Assembly (NCBI GenBank): GCA_011799875.1
Contig: CM022301.1
Span: 10,125,570-10,189,569 of the forward strand
Origin: Thinopyrum elongatum
Taxonomy: Eukaryota > Streptophyta > Magnoliopsida > Poales > Poaceae
Direction: 5' to 3'
DNA length: 64,000 bases
Position 1 is the first letter of the stretch. The number at the start of each line of letters is the position of its first letter. Positions 1 through 13,500 of the stretch are shown here, piece by piece. The notes beneath the pieces are model-generated. The model did no database searches and was not told where the DNA came from. It saw only the letters and a list, made by a program, of their open reading frames with translations. A program made the position numbers and the translations under genes.

Positions 1-1
1 G

Positions 2-400
2 GATAGATTGTTGAGGATCCAAGCTAGCCATGTGCCTCAATATCATATTGAGTTATACCTGAAAAGCTTTTATGTTGGTTTGCCTTTTTCTCTTAAACAA
101 GTTTTGGATTCTACATTTAAAAATGGTTTTCTTGGGGGTGATGCCTTTGATACTTATGAAAAGATCAAAACCATCTTTGGGCACCCCAAAGGTGAAAATG
201 TTGAATCAACTACTCTTATGAGCTTCTATCAAAATGAAATAATTAAAGAGATGAAGGCTAGTTTAGATGCAAATTTTCGAAGTGTGCTTAATCTTTCTTC
301 CTCTGTTCATGGCCATGTGCTTTCTAAAAATAGGAAGAGAAATGCTCTAGACAAGAAATTATCTCTTTACTACCAAAGAGAAGAACATGACAATATTTGA
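2..400 (+). pseudogene. 3' end of a gag-like reading frame (partial)
   Basis: An open frame enters from the left edge and ends at a TGA at 398-400, giving about 132 residues. The text around FYVGLPFSLKQVLDS and FLGGDAFDTYEKI resembles the distal part of plant gypsy Gag proteins, where a conserved 'F..GL' helix precedes a variable tail. There is no zinc knuckle before the stop. It probably made capsid-like protein or a remnant of it. Its completeness cannot be judged because the start is outside the window. Confidence 0.5.
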
Positions 401-2996
401 TGTGTTGCTTTATGCCTAGCTAAGGGCGTAAAACGATAGCGCTCGTTGGGAGGCAACCCAACCAATAAAATAAATTTTTATTTTTCACTTTTTGTTTCTG
501 TTCTTTTGATTTCCCTTTATTTACTTCTGTTTTGAGATTGGTTTTTATATTTTAATTAGTGTTTGTGCCAAGTAAGACCTTGGGATGATGTGGATGCTTG
601 TAAATGCAATTCTGTGAGAAACAGAAACTTTGACGCCCGGTCCAGGAATTTTATAAATTCATCAGAGCATCAAACGTGTCTGAATTTTTTACAGAAGATT
701 GATATACAAATTGTCCACGAATTCCTAATTTTTCAGAATTTTTGGAGTTACAGAAGTATGGCTTTTCATCAGATTGCTACAGACTGTTCTGTTTTTGACA
801 GATTCTGTTTTCGTTGCATTGTTTGCTTATTTTGATGAATCTATGGATTGTATCGGGGGTGCAAGCCATGGAAAAGTTAGAATACAGTACCTATAATGCA
901 ATTATAAAATTTTAATGGGTTTTGGACAATACTTATAGTTGTGATTTGTTTGGTTATACTAACGGATCTCATGAAGGTTTTGTTGAGTTTTGTGTGATTG
1001 AAGTTTTCATGTTTTGGGTGTGACAACGATGGATGAAGGAATGAAGAGATGTAAAAGCCAAAGCTTGGGGATGCCCATGGCACCCCAAGGTAAAATCTAA
1101 GGAGACTCAAGCGTCTAAGCTTGGGGATGCCCCGGAAGGCATCCCCTCTTTCTTCTAATGACTATCGGTAACACACTTGAGGCTATATTTTTATTCGTCA
1201 CATGATATGAGCTTTTCTTGGAGCGTCTTGTATGATATGAGTCTTTGCTTTGTTTGCTTTTTAGTTTATCACAATCATCACCTTTGAACATATTTGCTTG
1301 AGATGGCCTCATGTCATCATAATTTGTTAGAATTGCTTCTTGTGCTTCACTTAAATTTTTTGAGCTAGGTGGTTGCTCTAGTGCTTCACTTATATCTTTT
1401 TGAGCACGGTGGTGCAAATGTTTTGAAGAAACTTGTTCTCATGCTTCACTTATATCTTTTTGAGAATGCTATATGTTTTGAAGAAACTTGTTCTCATGCT
1501 TCACTTATATCTTTTTGAGAATGCTATATGTTTTAAAGAAACTTGTTCTCTTGCTTCACTTATATCTTTTTGAGAATTGTTAGAAAATTTTGAAGAAATT
1601 CACTCTCTTTCTTCACTTATATCTTTTTGAGAGTGTGAAAATAGTCTTGGTAATTGGTACAAGATATGAGGCTTAGTCCCTTTGTGATGAATATTCAAGA
1701 AGAATAATGAAAACTAGCATACAAAAATTTTATGGGACATGAAAAACTTGATTCTTTGTAATAGTTTTGAGATATGTGGATGATGATATGTGAGTTATGT
1801 TAGTGAGTCAATTATGCTCTAGTATGAATATTGATGTTAAGGTTTATGATTCCCTATGCAAGCACATAAAGTCAATAGTTATGCAATGAAGTTATATCCT
1901 ACTTGTGGTGTTTTGTTCGATGTTGGTTATGTTTTATGTATGCATGTGCATCATCATGGTTCTTATATTTGGCGCTTCTCAACCTTTATGCTAGCCTTCA
2001 CCTTGTACTAAGCGGGAATACTGCTTGTGCATCCATTATCCTTAAACCTTGTTTTGCCATTTGTGTCCAACATACCTACCTATATGCGGTATTTCATTGC
2101 CATTCCAACTAAATTTGCATGTGCCATCTCTAAAAAATCTCAAAAATATTTTCTCTTTTGTATGCCCGTATCGCTCATGAAGCGGTGAGGGGTGGCTAAT
2201 ATTTCTCATGTTGGATATGTTATTCTCAAGATGAGTGTTTATTCACTTGTCATTGCACGAGAGTATGGCGGTAATAGGGATGCCCAATCCCAAAAATAAA
2301 TGGTATGTGATGGTATGGAGGGCACCAGTGGATATGGTTAGCCATGGAATGTGAAAATTAATGGTGGAAACAAAAAAAATATTTCATTCTCTTGGATGTG
2401 ACGGTTGAGAGACCAAAGTCTTGATGAAACTGAAACGATGATGGGAGAAAAGAGATATACAAAAAAATATTTACTTTCTGTTTGGGAACCGCCTATGATG
2501 TATCCAATGTATGAAGTGTTGGGAACCTTGAGTCGTTCTTGTTGACGAGAAAAGCATGCCACCCAAAATAAATTTTCATCTCTCTTTTAAAACTTGAGCT
2601 CTGGCACCTCTGTAAATCAATGCTTCCCTCTGCGAAGGGCCTTTCTATTTACTTTTATGTTGAGTCCCATCCTTCTCTAAAAAAGCACCAACTAGGGTGT
2701 CATGTGGTCATGTGTGTGCATGGAGTATGATTGATATTTGAGTATGCATCATGAATGGATCAATGATTGAGCATAATGGGCTAGGGATAATTTACTTTAG
2801 CATTGTTATTTTGAAAGGCATGATTGCATATTATCATCACTTGAGTATCTATGTCCTCATGTCAAATATAGACTATTGCTTTGAATCATCTAAGTCCTCA
2901 TGTCTATGCTATGAAAATAACTTGAAGTATGTTGGGTAGCATTCCACAATCAAAAATACGTTTTATCACTTTCCTACTCGAGGACGAGCAGGAGTT
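401..2996 (+). other. Non-coding interior between gag remnant and polypurine tract
   Basis: This 2.6-kb AT-rich stretch has no convincing reading frame. It begins with the 'gttgggaggcaaccc' phrase and contains two 'aagcttggggatgcc' motifs (about 1060-1150) that resemble the polypurine tract further downstream. It also contains a tandem array of about 55-bp units. The short frames here look like chance. Confidence 0.6.
1378..1632 (+). repeat. Tandem repeat, about 55-bp unit, 4-5 copies
   Basis: The phrase 'cttcacttatatctttttga' recurs at about 1385, 1445, 1500, 1555 and 1612, followed each time by a variant of 'gttttgaagaaacttgttct'. Copies diverge towards the right. The same phrase occurs in the related element G near 36100-36180, so the array is a family feature rather than a new expansion. 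Confidence 0.8.
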
Positions 2997-3011
2997 AACC
3001 TTGGGGATGCT
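2997..3011 (+). other. Polypurine tract (plus-strand primer)
   Basis: The purine-rich run 'ttggggatgct' lies directly before the LTR start TGATACGTC. This is the expected position of the plus-strand primer of an LTR retrotransposon. It is preceded by 'cgaggacgagcaggagtta', which I recall as typical of this family. Confidence 0.7.
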
Positions 3012-4571
3012 TGATACGTCTCCAACGTATCTATTATTTTTGCTTGTTCCATGCTATGATATTACTGTTCTTGGATGTTTTTATTATCATTTTATATGTT
3101 TTTATATCATTTTTGGGGACTAACCTATTAACTTAGTGCCAAGTTCCAGTTCCTGTTTTCTGCCCTGTTTTTGTTTCGCAGGAAATCAATATCAGATAAG
3201 ATCAAATCATGCCGAAACTTTTTGAGGATTTTTTATTGAAGATAAGGATCACCAGGAACTTGGAAGCTACAGAAGATCACGCTGGAGGGCCCCACACAAC
3301 ACCAGGGTGCGCCCTAGTGTTGTGTGGGCCCCTCCTTGTGCATCTGGACCTACTTCCACCTCTATAAATTCCCAAATATTCCAAAACTCTACAGGGAGTC
3401 CACAAAATACTTTTTCCGCCGCCACAAGCCTCTGTTCTCGCCAAATCCCATCTGGAGGCCTTCTCTGGTACTCCGCCGGGGGGGGGGGGAACTCATCACA
3501 GAGGGGCTCTACATCATCCTTGCCGCCTCTCCGATGATGCGTGAGTAGTTCACCATAGACCTACGGGTCCGTAGGTAGTAGCTAGATGGCTCTCTCTCTC
3601 TTTTGTGTATCTCAATACAATGGTCTCCATGATCTTCATGGAGATCCATCCAATGTAATGACTTTGTGTGGTGTGTTTGTTGAGATCCGATGAATTGTGA
3701 GTTTATGATCAGATCTATCCTTGTTTTACTTGAGTTCTTTGCTGATCTCTTTTATGCATGATTTAGTATAGCCTTGTATTTCTTCTCCGAAGTTTTGGTT
3801 TGGTTTGGCCAACTAGATTAGATCTTCTTGCAATGGGAAGAGGTGCTCAGTAATGGGTTCAATCTTGCGGTGTTCAGTCCTAGTGGCAGAAGGCGAGTTG
3901 ATACGCATGTATTGTTGCTATTAAGGATAACAAGTTGGGATGAATTCTTATATGCTTTTGTCTTGAATACATCATGTCATCGTTCTTAATGCATTACTTT
4001 GTTCTTATGAACTTAATACACTAGATGCATGCTGGATAGCGGTCGATGTGTGAAGTAATAGTAGTAGATGCAGGCAGGAGTCGGTCTACTTGATTTGGAT
4101 GTGATGCCTATATCATGATCATGGCCTTGGATAGCGTCATAATTATTTGCTTTTCTATCAATTGCTCAACAGTAATTTGTTTACCCACCGTATGCTATTT
4201 TCTTGAGAGAGATGCCACTAGTGAATTCTACGGCCCCCGGGTCTACTTTTACCATAAGATCTATCGTCTTCCATCAACTTGCCAATTTCTAGTACCGCTA
4301 CATTATTTTATCTTTTATTTATTTATCAGTCTATCAATCTATCATATACCGTTTAATCTCGTTACTTGACCGCCGAGAGATTGACAACCTCTCGTTTACG
4401 TTGGGTGCGAAGGTTTGCGTTGTGTGTGAAGGTGCTATTTACGTGGTGTTGCTTGGTTCTCCTACTGGATTGATAACCTTGGTTTCTTAACTGAGAGAAA
4501 TACTTACTCTACTGTGCTGCATCATCCTCTCCTCTTCGGGGATAAAAATCCAACGCAATCTACAAGTAGCA
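3012..4571 (+). repeat. 3' LTR of the Sabrina-like element
   Basis: The LTR runs from TGATACGTCTCCAACGTATC to ...CTACAAGTAGCA, about 1560 bp, with TG...CA ends. Both ends match the inverted solo LTR at 52511-54086, whose boundaries are proven by a target duplication, and this fixes the ends here. A run of ten G lies near 3480. The first bases after it (ttcgt, 4572-4576) should be the target duplication, but the left partner is outside the window. Confidence 0.9.
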
Positions 4572-5475
4572 TTCGTCACCTAGGCCAGACCGGGGGTTTC
4601 GCCATCTCTTCATCAACCTACTCCGGGGACTTCGGCGTCACCAACCGACCAGCTTCGTCACCTCGGCTGGACTGGGGGCTTTGCCTCGCCACATCGACCG
4701 TGCTGTGTTGCCACTTCATCAAGCTGAGCTCTTAGCTCGGACACCTCGGGACCGGCTTGGGGACTGGGACCTCGACCCGCCGCAAGCTCGGCCCATGTCA
4801 TCAACACCGATTACATTCACCAACTAAGCCGCTTTCATGCTCATAATTTTTAAATTTTAAATTTTTGTTCAGTTCAACCGTGCATTATATTTGTGTTAGA
4901 CAAAAATTCTGTTTGTTAAAAGCACTCCCTTTACCCATGTTAACTGGAGGCTCTTAAATTTATATGAGCCATTTTATAAAAAATAATATTTCTTCTTGGT
5001 CATTGCAAAGTCTTTTTCTATTACTCCTTTTTTTCGATGCGAGTGTGTGGGCAATAGCCAGGTATCCTGGTTTATCTCTAAAGCCGCTCAAGTTTAGTTC
5101 ACTAAACTGGCCTGAGAAGCACTCCGCCTTCGGCATAGGAGGTTGAAGATGAAGGCTGACCCACTTGAAGTCTGGAGATTGGATGTATCTTGTTAAAGCA
5201 CGACGGAAGCACAAACTAATTTTAAGACCAATTTTCGGATTGGCATCAAAAAACTTGATTTGGTTCAGACGTAAAGTTTTTACTAAAGTTTTTTGGTTTT
5301 TCGAGTTTATGGCACCTTTAACCTATTTGTATGTTTTCCTTTCAGGAGGCGGGACATCCTCTCGATCGAGGTGTTCTGCGTGATGGTTTTTCTCAGGAAA
5401 TCTTTTCCGACCCACAGTTTAGCATCTTTCCTGCTGAGCTGCACCTCAGCGTTGTGAAAACGTACACGATAGTTG

Positions 5476-5755
5476 AACTAGTTCCCGAGGAGAAACGATC
5501 CTAGGGTCGGCCATATTGCCCAACCCAAGTCTCGGGGGCTACTGCATTGACGATTCAATGCAGTTAAATGAAAAGTGCAGAACAGTTTCCAAGGAGATTA
5601 CGATCCTCAGGTTGGTTGGCCGCAACCAGCCTGAGTCTCGGGAACTATGCACACCGCGTTTCTGTTTTTAAGTATGCTGCCGAGCTTGGAATTGATCCTC
5701 AGGCCGATTTCGTGAATCGACCTGAGTCTCAGGGGCTACTGGGATCAGCGGTTTT
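5476..5755 (+). repeat. Degenerate tandem repeat, about 100-bp unit, 3 copies
   Basis: Three units each combine 'gatcctcagg'-like text with 'gagtctcggggctactg'-like text (ends near 5540, 5645 and 5740). They resemble the true polypurine tract at 19320-19331. This looks like reiterated 3'-UTR sequence of element A, with no coding capacity. Confidence 0.55.
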
Positions 5756-5922
5756 GTTATATCCTTCAAGTGCATCTCGGATTTTTGGATGACACACACC
5801 TTGAGGGCTACTGGTTATACATCTCGGCAGAGAATAAATTATACCAATCCACAAAAAATCAGCCCAGGGCCGAGATGGTCCACCACCTCGGAAGCAGTCC
5901 AGCATAAAGCTCGGCTGCGAGT

Positions 5923-5927
5923 GGCTA
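5923..5927 (+). repeat. Target-site duplication GGCTA, left copy (element J)
   Basis: GGCTA lies directly before the 5' LTR of J and is repeated exactly at 18874-18878 after the 3' LTR. A 5-bp duplication is the normal mark of LTR-retrotransposon integration, and it proves that J is a single complete insertion into element A. Confidence 0.97.
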
Positions 5928-8900
5928 TGTAACACCCCTTTTGTAATTGCTACAGTGATCAGCTAATGATACTGCCAGGTCATCTCCATTTGCAGTGCTT
6001 AATCACTTTGGTGAAATATTCAATTCAAATGCTATTCTGAAAAATCAACTCAATTTCAAAAGTGAAAATTAGAGTTGTTCCATACTTGTGGGAAAAATGT
6101 TCACATTATTGCAAATATTCCAAAACAATTATATGTTAAGGAATACAACATTACCTTGTTGGTAAAATGAGCAGTGGCAATTAATTCAGAGCATTTCAGC
6201 ATTTTTAAAATGCTATCTCATTTATGGAAAATCCAAACAGAGTCAAATAATCTTCTAACTTTTTGTGGCACTGCTTAAAAACACAAGCGAATTAATGGGA
6301 CACTTCCCATACTATTTCTAAGTGAATAGGTTGCTCCAATGAATCTTTTTCTTCTCTGTTTATTAAATAAAATAAGAAAACAGAAAAAAAAAAGGAAAAG
6401 GGCCAGAGGCCACTTACCTGGCAGGCCGACCGGCCCAGCCCACTCCCACCTGCCCTTCGTTTTTCTCCCTCCGTGTCGCCTCGCCCGTGGCTGAGGGCGC
6501 CCGCGCCGGTCACCGTTCGACACGGTGTCGCCACCGACAGCCGGGGAGGGAATAAGGACTCGCCCATCCCTTCCCCCTGGTCGCACTCCTCCTCCATCTC
6601 CCCTTTCTCTCCCTCGCTCTCTAGCGCTCGCACTCGCTCTCTCTTCTTCCCTCTGTACCGAACGCCGTCGCCGCCGTGCGCCGCTCGACCTCGCGGTCCC
6701 CGGCCCTCCCTCGACGAACCAGAGCGTCCAGGAGTTCCGTCCAGTTCCTTTACGTCGACTGCAACCAGTGATTCGAGCTGGGACGGCCTCAATCGCTGCC
6801 ATCGCCGTCTTCCGCATCTCCGACCGCCGCGTCTGCTCCGACGAACCCCGCTACTCTGCTGCTACAAAACTGCCGCCGGGCCTCCTTGTGCCTGCAAGGT
6901 GAGCCACAGCGCGTCTCCCCTCTCCTTGCGCCGCGTTCCCGTGCTCCTAGCCGTGTACGCCGTGGATGGCCGAGCTTGTCGCCGCCGTTCATTGCCGCCG
7001 CCGTGGCCAGAGCCTCCGTAGCTCGCGTCTGTGCTTGCGGGCGTGCTCAGCATGTTCCCAGCAACCCAACGCACGCACCCGCACGTCCGGTCGTGCTCTG
7101 AAGCGCCGCATCCGAGTTTCGTCGAACTCCGGTAGCCGCCGCGAGCTCGACTCCGGCCAACACCGTCCACCCCAGCTTCTCCTGCGTGTACCAACGGACG
7201 CGCGACCTCACCGCCGTTCGAAAGCACTTGACCCCGCGCGATTTGAGCCACCACAGTGAAATTCCGGCCAAGTCCGGCGAAGAACCGCCGTGAGACGGCT
7301 CGCCGGAGCCACTCCGGTCGCCGGAGATGACCTGGCGCCGACGTGGCACCTCCTGAGCCGCTGACTGCTGGGCCCCGTGGGCCCAGTTGACCCAGTTGAC
7401 CAGGTCAATGGCTGACTGGGCAGCCCCAGTCACTGACTGGTGGGCCCCAGTTGACTGGTCAACTGGTCAGACGACCGCTGACGTCATGCTTGCGTCATAC
7501 TGACGTCACATGCCTTTTCTGGAAAATCTGTTAATTTAAATAATTTCAGAAAATTGAATAATCTTTGAAAATTCATAACTTTTAATCCGTAACTCCGATG
7601 AAAAAACTTTATACATGAGAGTTGCTCAGAATTTCGAGACGAATCCGGATACGCGGTCCGTTCGTCCGTCACACGTCCCTAGCTATCCGAACATGGAACC
7701 GTCCTCCTCCGGTCATCTGTCTGACTAACGTCCGGAACCAGGAAAACATTCCCGAATGTTCCCCTCCTTCACCGGTGTCGTGTAGCACTACGATAGACCA
7801 CCTCTAGCATCGCGTATCGTATTTTCATGCATATGTCGCTTCGTATTTACTGTTTTCCTCCCCCTCTTTTCCCTCGGTAGATTTCGGTGCCGACGTAGCC
7901 TCCGAGATCGACGCAGCTCCGGTGATTGGTTACAGTACTGACGACCTTGCCCTTGCCGCCAAGCAACCAGGCAAGCCCCCCCTTTGATCATCTCGATATC
8001 GCCTATTCTAATTCTCCTGCTTGCATTAGAATTATGCTACTGTTACTGTTTTTCCTATATCTGCTGCATAGCCTGTTTATTGTAGCCTACCGTTGATAAC
8101 TGCCTTCTATCCTAAACTGTTTTAGTATAGACTGGGTAGAGCCCCATTAGTGACCCCCACTTTATCCCGACTGCCCCGCTGGAGTTTCAGAAGACCCGAT
8201 CAACGGGATTGAAGATCAGCCCCGCACCGCACCTCACTTTCCCTTCGTTGCTCGACACTACTGGGTTACTATCGAGTGCCGAGGGTGATACCTCGTCAGC
8301 ACTTCTGATGATAACCTTGTAGGTTAGTTGATCGGTCGTGGTAAGCGAGGGTGATACCTCCTACACCACCACTGATACTGACTAAGTCGCGTAACACCTC
8401 ACGTGTGGACCTCGAGGGTGATGCCTCCTACGTCCATCTTGTTGTTACATCAGGTGGGAGTCCAACGAGGGTGATGCCTCGGATTCCCCTTGATATGGTG
8501 ACCACACGGATGCCTTACATTACTGTTGATACTATTACTTAAAAGGCGGGTCGACCCCGAGGGGTACCCGCGAGTGATGGATAGTTACCCGTGAGTTATT
8601 CCACGAGGCGCGGCCGGGCATTCTTAGCCCTTGCAGCAAGTCCTCGAGACGGGGCGACGGGGTCACATCTTTCGTGAGTCTCTGCTCGTTGCCGCAAGCC
8701 ACTAGGACACTACCATTTGGATATATGATCTGAGCCGGCCTCTGGTCGGATAGCACTAACCATCACGTGGGCATAGTATGGGCGTTCTGCATCGTAACAT
8801 CAGCCGAAAGCTCTGTCAGACGTCCAGTTCAGCATTGTGGCACGGTCGGATTGTACCGGCCTTCCGAGGCGGTGCTGGTATCCACCCTGCACACAACGAC

Positions 8901-9908
8901 CCGGAGGGCGAGGGGCGATGGCCCAAGACCCCCTTGCGCTTAGGAGGTAGACCGGCGGGGACCTCTCTGTTGAGCTGTAGGTAGGGTTGCGGTGTGTCGT
9001 TTGGCCGAGGCCGAGCATGACCCAGGAAAGTGTGTCCGGCCGGAGTTAATTGAGCGTGGTGGGTAAGTTGGTGCACCCCTGCAGGGAAGAACACATCTAT
9101 CGATAGCCGGTCCTACGGTAAAGGACACTCGGAGTTGTATCCCGATCGGTACAGTTAGAAATGGGATGTTACCTGGATATGTGACTCCGGGATCGCTTTC
9201 TCGCAGGGAGACGAGGAAGGATCTCGGGGCGAGACTGTTGCTTGCTACTACCTCTACTACTTTATACTATGCTGCTCTGTACTCTTCTATATGCTGCAAG
9301 ACGCTCGAAGATGCTTGAAGATGCTGAAGATGCTAGTCTTCGAAAGGACTAGGCCTTCTCTCTATTCTGGCATTTCTGCAGCCCAGTCCACATATACAGC
9401 CATCCCTTGATAATGTTGCATATGTAGTGTAGATCCTTGCTTGCTGAGTACTTCGCAGTACTCACGGTTGCTTTGCTTTCCTTTTTCTCCCTTATCAGTT
9501 GTCGCGACCAGATGACGGAGCCCCTGAGATAGCTGTTCCACCATCGACTATTTCTTCCACCCCGAGGACGGCTTCTACTTCTAGATGGCTAACGACCAGG
9601 AGTAGGTTCGGAGGGTCCTAGGCAGGAGGCCTACGCCTTTCGATCGTAGTGTTTCATTTTGGTTCCGCCTTTCTAAAGGCCTTTCTGTTTTCTTTTATAT
9701 CTGTACTCAGATATCTGACGCTTCCGCTGATGCTTGTTTGTCATCAAGCTTATTTATTCGAGCCCTCAAGGCCCTGGCTTGTAATATATGCTTGTATGAC
9801 TTTATGTATATTTTAGAGTTGTGTTGTGATATCTTCAAGTGAGTCCTTAGGCTTGATCGTGTGCATTTGCGTGTATGATTAGTGCACGATTAAGCCGGGG
9901 GCGTCACA
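5928..9908 (+). repeat. 5' LTR of element J
   Basis: This 3981-bp LTR opens TGTAACACCCCTTTTG and ends GGGGGCGTCACA. An AT-rich first 500 bp precedes a C/T-rich, then GC-rich block (6420-7450), then a series of 'gagggtgatacctc' repeats (8280-8500). It should carry promoter and polyadenylation signals. I could not place a start site. The overlapping open frames in the GC-rich block lie on both strands and look like by-products of base composition. Confidence 0.95.
8270..8500 (+). repeat. Short interspersed repeats 'gagggtgatacctc' in J LTR
   Basis: The phrase 'cgagggtgatacctc' or 'cgagggtgatgcctc' occurs near 8280, 8347, 8413 and 8467 at about 55-65-bp spacing. The same set appears in the 3' LTR at about 17245-17450. 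The role is unknown; LTR enhancer repeats are one possibility. Confidence 0.6.
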
Positions 9909-9911
9909 GGT

Positions 9912-9924
9912 TGGTATCAGAGCC
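9912..9924 (+). other. Primer-binding site, initiator tRNA-Met type
   Basis: TGGTATCAGAGCC begins three bases after the end of the 5' LTR. It matches the 3' end of plant initiator methionyl-tRNA, the usual primer of many plant LTR retrotransposons. Confidence 0.95.
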
Positions 9925-10525
9925 GACTGCCTCTAGGAACCCCCCTTCCCAATTCCTTGGCCGAAGTTGAGTCTAGTGGTCAAAAACTGTTTTACTAACT
10001 TGGCTGTGTGGCTTACGGGCCCACGTCGCCGAATGGGTGGTATTAGGATCGTTTACTCCTCGACCTTTACTCTGGGACTCTGATCTCTCTTCCTTTCGGG
10101 TTAAAGACTTTACTAACTCTGACATTAGGTTCTCGTAATCACATCCACCCGGAGTTCTGAAATATTCCCCCTTGCTTCAAGATTGTGGGCCAGGTTCTGC
10201 TTACAGGATCCTTTTATCGAGGGCACCCTGTGTTGACACTTGCAGATTCCTCGCTCCTACAGTTTTCTCCGACGTTGATGTAGCCTTTGCTATGTCTCGT
10301 TGTGTACTTCCTTACCGCGTGCCTGCGCGCCGCCTAGTTGTCTAGCCTTCTCTTTTTTCAGCTGTCGTAATGCCGGATTGTAACCGAGGCTATGTGTGGA
10401 TTTGAGTGTCTGGTGTGAATATGATGAAGTATCTATTGCACTTCCTTCTGTTGTGCGTATTGCTTCATGAGTCATTCCATACACCTGCAATTTTGCTTCC
10501 TAAACTGCCCTGTTGATTTGGCAGG
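9925..10525 (+). other. Untranslated leader of element J
   Basis: About 600 bp lie between the primer site and the gag-pol start. I see no gene here. It should contain the packaging region. The last bases 'gatttggcagg' precede the ATG at 10526. Confidence 0.7.
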
Positions 10526-13500
10526 ATGGCTGACGATACTCCACCTCCACCCTATATTGTCGAAATGAGGCAGCTGTTTGAACTCAACCGTCAGTTCATG
10601 ACCGGAGTATTGGCTCAGTTTCCAACTCAGAATGCTCAGCAACAGCACATCCCAATAACTCTGCCAGAATTCGTGCGCCTCAACCCGTCTGTTTTCCGCA
10701 GCTCCACAAATCCTATGGATGCTGATGATTGGCTTCGTGACATCATGTTTGAAATGGAGTCAGCTAATGTGGCCCCTGACAGTTACGTCACCTTTGCGAC
10801 ATTTCACTTGAAGGGTCCCGCTGCTCAATGGTGGGAAAGCCACAAGGATACGTTGCCTGCAGAGACTGTACCCACCTGGCAAGAATTCCAGTCAGCTTTT
10901 CGTGCACGGTACATTCCTCAGGGTCTGATCGACCAGAAGAAGCAGGAGTTCCGTAAACTCACACAGGGCACACTGACTGTGGATGAATATCAGAGGAAAT
11001 TTCTTGAATTATCCCGCTATGCTAAAGATGATGTCGACACTGACGCACGTAAGCAGGAGAAATTCCGTGAAGGGCTGCGTTCCGATATACAGCTCGCACT
11101 TCTTGTCCATGATTGTGAAGACTTTGCGACGCTTGTCAGTCAAGCCTACAGAGTTGAAACTGGTCTGGCTAAGTATCAGGAGTCGCTCAAACGCACTCGT
11201 GAAGCTGGCTCATCCTCGGGTCAGCCTGTTCAGAAACGTCGGGTTTGGATTCCGCACAATATTCATCACCGACCTGCTCCAACACCAAGACCATCTTATG
11301 TTGCACCTCGTCTGCCTTCACCGCCGAGACAGCTAACAGTTCAGGGTGGACAGCCTAATGCTATGGCATCTCCTCAGGTTGCACCATGTCCTCCTGTTGG
11401 TCGTAAGAAGAGTTGTCGAAACCGCCGATTCAGAAACCGTAATGCCATACCGTCTACTGTTGTACTTGGCCATGCCAATCACGTCGATGTTGAAAAGGCT
11501 CAGAAGGAACCGACTATCGTGCTGGGAACACTCTCTGTGAATTCAGTACCAGCCTCTGTTCTCTTTGATTCTGGAGCATCGCATGCTTTTGTGTCCCAAC
11601 AATTTGCTCAGTCACATGAGTTATACTTGGAGAAATTACCCACTCCTCTAATGGTTCAGTCCCCGAGATCCAAATGGCAAACCACAATGGTAAGCCCTCA
11701 TAACCACATCGAGATTGGAGGTCTACTTTTTCCGGTTTCTCTCATTGTACTAGGACCTTCCGACATTGACATCATCCTTGGTATGGATTGGTTGAAAGCG
11801 AATAAAGCTTTGATTGACTGTGCTGCTAAGACAGTCCAGCTCACTCATCCTTCCGGCCAGATAGTCAGATACTCAGCTCAGACAGTTCAGAATGCCGAGG
11901 ATCAGATATATGTTCTGAATGCATTGAATGCTTCACCTCTTGAAGGCATCGAGAACATTCTAGTTGTTCATGATTTTCAAGATGTCTTTCCGGAAGAACT
12001 TCCAGGCATTCCCCCTGCCAGAGCTGTCGAGTTTGTTATCGACTTGAAACCAGGCACTACCCCTATTGCAAAGCGTCCGTACAAGATGCCTCCGCATCAC
12101 CTTATTGAACTTAAGGAAGAAATCGACAAGTCGCTTAAGAAGGGTTTCATCCGCCCCAGTTCATCTGCTTGGGGAGCACCTTCCCTCTTTGTCAAGAAGA
12201 AGGATGGTACGAATCGGTTGGTTCAAGATTACCGACCTATCAACCAAGCAACAATTCAAAATAAGTATCCGCTTCCCAGAATCAACGATCTGTATGATCA
12301 ACTTGCTGGTTCCTCAGTATTCTCTAAGCTTGATTTGAGATTGGGATACCACCAGATCCGAGTTCGTGAAGAAGATATTCCGAAGACAGCATTTGTTACT
12401 CGCTATGGTTCTTATGAGTACACTGTCATGTCTTTCGGCTTGACTAATGCTCTAGCAACCTTCTCCCGTTTAATGAATTACATCTTCATGGATTATCTCG
12501 ACAAATTCGTCGTGGTATATCTGGATGATATTCTGGTTTATTCAAAGAATGAAGAAGAACATGCCGAACATCTTCGGCTTGTACTGGAAAAGCTGCGTGA
12601 ACATCAATTGTATGCCAAGTATTCCAAGTGTGAGTTCTGGTTATCTGAAGTGACATATCTCGGCCATGTGATTTCGAAAGAAGGCATTGCCGTTAACCCA
12701 GAACGAGTTCAGGCTATTCTTGAATGGACTCCGCCGAAGAATGTCAAGCAAGTCAGAAGTTTTCTCGGCCTTGCAAGCTATTGTCGTCGCTTTGTCGAGA
12801 ATTTCTCAAAGATTGCTAAGCCTCTGACTGATCTGCTTCACAAGGGCGTTAAGTTTGAATGGACAGAAAAATGTCAGGAAAGTTTTCAAACACTCAAAGA
12901 CAAGCTGACATCTGCCCCAGTACTTGCTCCTCCAGATTCTCGCAAAGATTTTGTGATCTATTGTGACGCATCCCGTGAAGGACTAGGCTGTGTCCTAATG
13001 CAGGAACGTAAAGTGATTGCATATGGCTCTTGTCAGTTGCGTCCGCATGAAGAGAATTATCCGGTACATGATCTAGAACTAGCTGCTGTCATCTATGCAC
13101 TGCAGTTGTGGCGACATTACCTCCTCGGTAATCGTTGCGAGATCTACACGGATCATAAGAGCCTGAAGTACTTGTTCACTCAACCATCTCTGAATCTCCG
13201 TCAGCAAAGATGGATGGAGACCATTGCTGATTATGATTTGGGTATTTCTTATACCCGTGGCAAGGCTAATGTAATGGCTGATGCATTGAGCCGCAAATCC
13301 TATTGCTGTGAACTTGAAGTCCAGCTAGAACAACCACTTCTGTATGAAGAGCTTCGGAAGCTAAATCTCGAGATAGTTCCTCAAGGATACCTATCAAACT
13401 TGGTTGTTGAACCAGACCTTGAGAAGGCTGTTAAGATTGCGCAAGCTAAAGATGCTGAAATTGGTCTGATGAAGAAAGATCTTCACCGGGAAAAATACAG

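Larger units (their letters stand above)
1..4571 (+). mobile_element. Gypsy LTR retrotransposon, 3' portion (Sabrina/WHAM-like)
   Basis: This is the 3' part of an LTR retrotransposon whose 5' half lies left of the window. It holds the end of a gag-like frame (2-400), about 2.6 kb of non-coding interior, a polypurine tract and a 3' LTR (3012-4571). The post-gag text with 'gggaggcaacccaacc', the repeated 'cttcacttatatcttt' phrases and the LTR start TGATACGTCTCC are, from memory, hallmarks of the Triticeae Sabrina/WHAM/Derami gypsy group. No protease, RT or integrase is visible, which fits a non-autonomous element. It ends inside gypsy element A, so it is nested in A. The family name is tentative; the element class is secure. 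Confidence 0.85.
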
